Below are positions 32,104-33,460 of a stretch of DNA of 33,460 nucleotides, piece after piece. Both the position numbers and the translations under genes were made by a program. The stretch is from contig PTKJ01000004.1 in NCBI GenBank assembly GCA_002937675.1, positions 1-33,460 on the forward strand. The letters run 5' to 3'. The notes under the pieces were generated by a model, which worked only from the letters and a program-made list of their open reading frames with translations, ran no database searches and had not been told where the DNA came from. The DNA comes from Alphaproteobacteria bacterium MarineAlpha9_Bin1. GTDB taxonomy: Bacteria; Pseudomonadota; Alphaproteobacteria; TMED109. How positions within the stretch are numbered: the first letter of the stretch is position 1; each line of letters begins with the position of its first letter.

Positions 32104-33117
32104 TTAAATATAACCTCTTTCAACCAATTCTTCAGCAATCTGTATAGAATTTAAAGCAGCCCCTTTTCTTAAATTGTCTGAGACAACCCAAACATTTATA
32201 CCATAAGGAACGGTCTTATCTATTCTTATCCTTGAAACAAATACAGAAAAATCTCCTACACAGTCTACAGGCGTTACGTATTTATCGTTTTTTATGTCAC
32301 CTACTACTGATATTCCTTTAGCCGATTGTAATGCCTGATAAACCTCTCTCAAGTCTACTTGGGATTCAAATTCAATATTTATTGCCTCAGAATGTCCTAC
32401 AAATACTGGAACTCTTACACAAGTAGCTACTACTTCAATCGATTCATTCAATATTTTTTTAGTCTCATTTACCATTTTTAATTCTTCGCCTGTATCCCCA
32501 TCATTTGAGAATTTATCAATTTGAGGAATGACATTATACGCTATACGTTTTGAAAAATTCTTAGATTTATAATCTTTATTAAAAATAATCTTTCTACTCT
32601 GATCCCATAATTCATCCATAGCACTTCTACCCGCACCAGAGACAGATTGGTAAGTCGAAACAACCACACGTTTAATTGGGGCTAGGTCATTTAAAGGTTT
32701 TAAAGTTACTACCATTTGTATGGTTGAACAATTAGGATTAGCAATAATATTTTTATTTCTATAATAATCAATATCTTCAGGGTTAACTTCAGGAATTATC
32801 AAAGGGATTTCTGGATCCATCCTGAAATGAGAAGTATTATCTATAACTATACATCCTTTTTTTGCAGCAATGGGAGCCCATTTCTTTGAAATTGAAGAAC
32901 CTGCTGAAAACAGTGCTATATCAGTATTAGAAAAATCAAAATTTTCTATGTTTCTAACTTTAATTTTTTTTTCACCAAAGCTTACTTCTTTACCCTCAGA
33001 GTTCTTAGAAGCCAGTGCGTATATTTCATCAATTGGAAAATTTCTCTCTGACAATATAGAGAGTATTTCATGCCCGACTGCTCCAGTAGCTCCTACAACT
33101 GTTATTTTATATCCCAT
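32104..33117 (-). CDS. asd: aspartate-semialdehyde dehydrogenase
   Basis: VVGATGAVGHEILSILSERNFP, FSAGSSISKKWAPIAAKKGCIVIDNTSHFRMDPEIPLIIPEVNPE, NPNCSTIQMVV (catalytic Cys). Confidence 0.97.
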   Translation of the reverse strand: MGYKITVVGATGAVGHEILSILSERNFPIDEIYALASKNSEGKEVSFGEKKIKVRNIENFDFSNTDIALFSAGSSISKKWAPIAAKKGCIVIDNTSHFRMDPEIPLIIPEVNPEDIDYYRNKNIIANPNCSTIQMVVTLKPLNDLAPIKRVVVSTYQSVSGAGRSAMDELWDQSRKIIFNKDYKSKNFSKRIAYNVIPQIDKFSNDGDTGEELKMVNETKKILNESIEVVATCVRVPVFVGHSEAINIEFESQVDLREVYQALQSAKGISVVGDIKNDKYVTPVDCVGDFSVFVSRIRIDKTVPYGINVWVVSDNLRKGAALNSIQIAEELVERGYI

Positions 33118-33139
33118 AAAAAAACTCCTAACCGTTCAT

Positions 33140-33460
33140 TCAATTGGCAATACGGTCTAATCTATTGCAAATTTCTTCTCCCATTTTTTCTGTAGATATC
33201 AATGTTTTTCCCGACTGAAAAATATCTGCTGTTCTTAAACCATCTTTTAAAACTAAACCAACAGCTTTTTTTATGAGATCTGCTTCTTCATTTCTATCCA
33301 GTGAATACCTAAGCATCATAGCAAAAGATAGAATCATTGCTATCGGGTTAGCTTTGCCTGTTCCACGTATATCGGGTGCACTTCCATGAACAGGTTCATA
33401 AAGAGATTTTCTAATACCTTGTTTATTATACTCTCCGAGTGAGGCAGAAGGCAACATTCC
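33140..33460 (-). CDS. leuB: 3-isopropylmalate dehydrogenase, C-terminal part (5' end lies outside the window)
   Basis: [54 protein letters not shown]. Reading frame open to the window edge. Confidence 0.93.
   Translation of the reverse strand, partial: GMLPSASLGEYNKQGIRKSLYEPVHGSAPDIRGTGKANPIAMILSFAMMLRYSLDRNEEADLIKKAVGLVLKDGLRTADIFQSGKTLISTEKMGEEICNRLDRIAN

Overview
The window is a gene-dense, AT-rich segment of an alphaproteobacterial-type chromosome, probably a streamlined and possibly marine lineage (taxonomy is inferred from gene order, product families and composition). Almost everything is recognisable core gene content with very short intergenic gaps. In order: an AMP-forming acyl-CoA/oxalyl-CoA synthetase-like gene, a PanE-like reductase, a gamma-glutamyltransferase (-) and a DUF1491-like protein (-). 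Next come rplU-rpmA-obgE-proB-proA-nadD-rsfS-ctpA-rppH (+), atpHAGDC and priA (-), and tal/fsa-like and xerC-like genes (+). The remainder is one long minus-strand block: leuB(partial)-asd-sdhCDAB-CaCA antiporter-mmsA-Fe-ADH-phyH-mdh-sucC-sucD. I see no CRISPR array, transposase, prophage, rRNA or convincing tRNA, and no strong case for a whole new defence or mobile system. The points most worth a second look are: (i) a 24-codon hydrophobic ORF directly upstream of atpH, whose DNA also contains two overlapping hairpins and a U-run, so it could be an attenuator/leader or a small membrane peptide; (ii) a PhyH dioxygenase / Fe-ADH / MmsA module inserted in the TCA-cycle cluster, with the Fe-ADH+MmsA pair resembling the DddB/DddC pair of DMSP/3-hydroxypropionate catabolism; (iii) an intrinsic terminator-like hairpin that splits this module; (iv) departures from usual alphaproteobacterial gene order (no rlmH after rsfS, no sucAB after sucD). 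All product calls come from reading the translations; no database search was possible.
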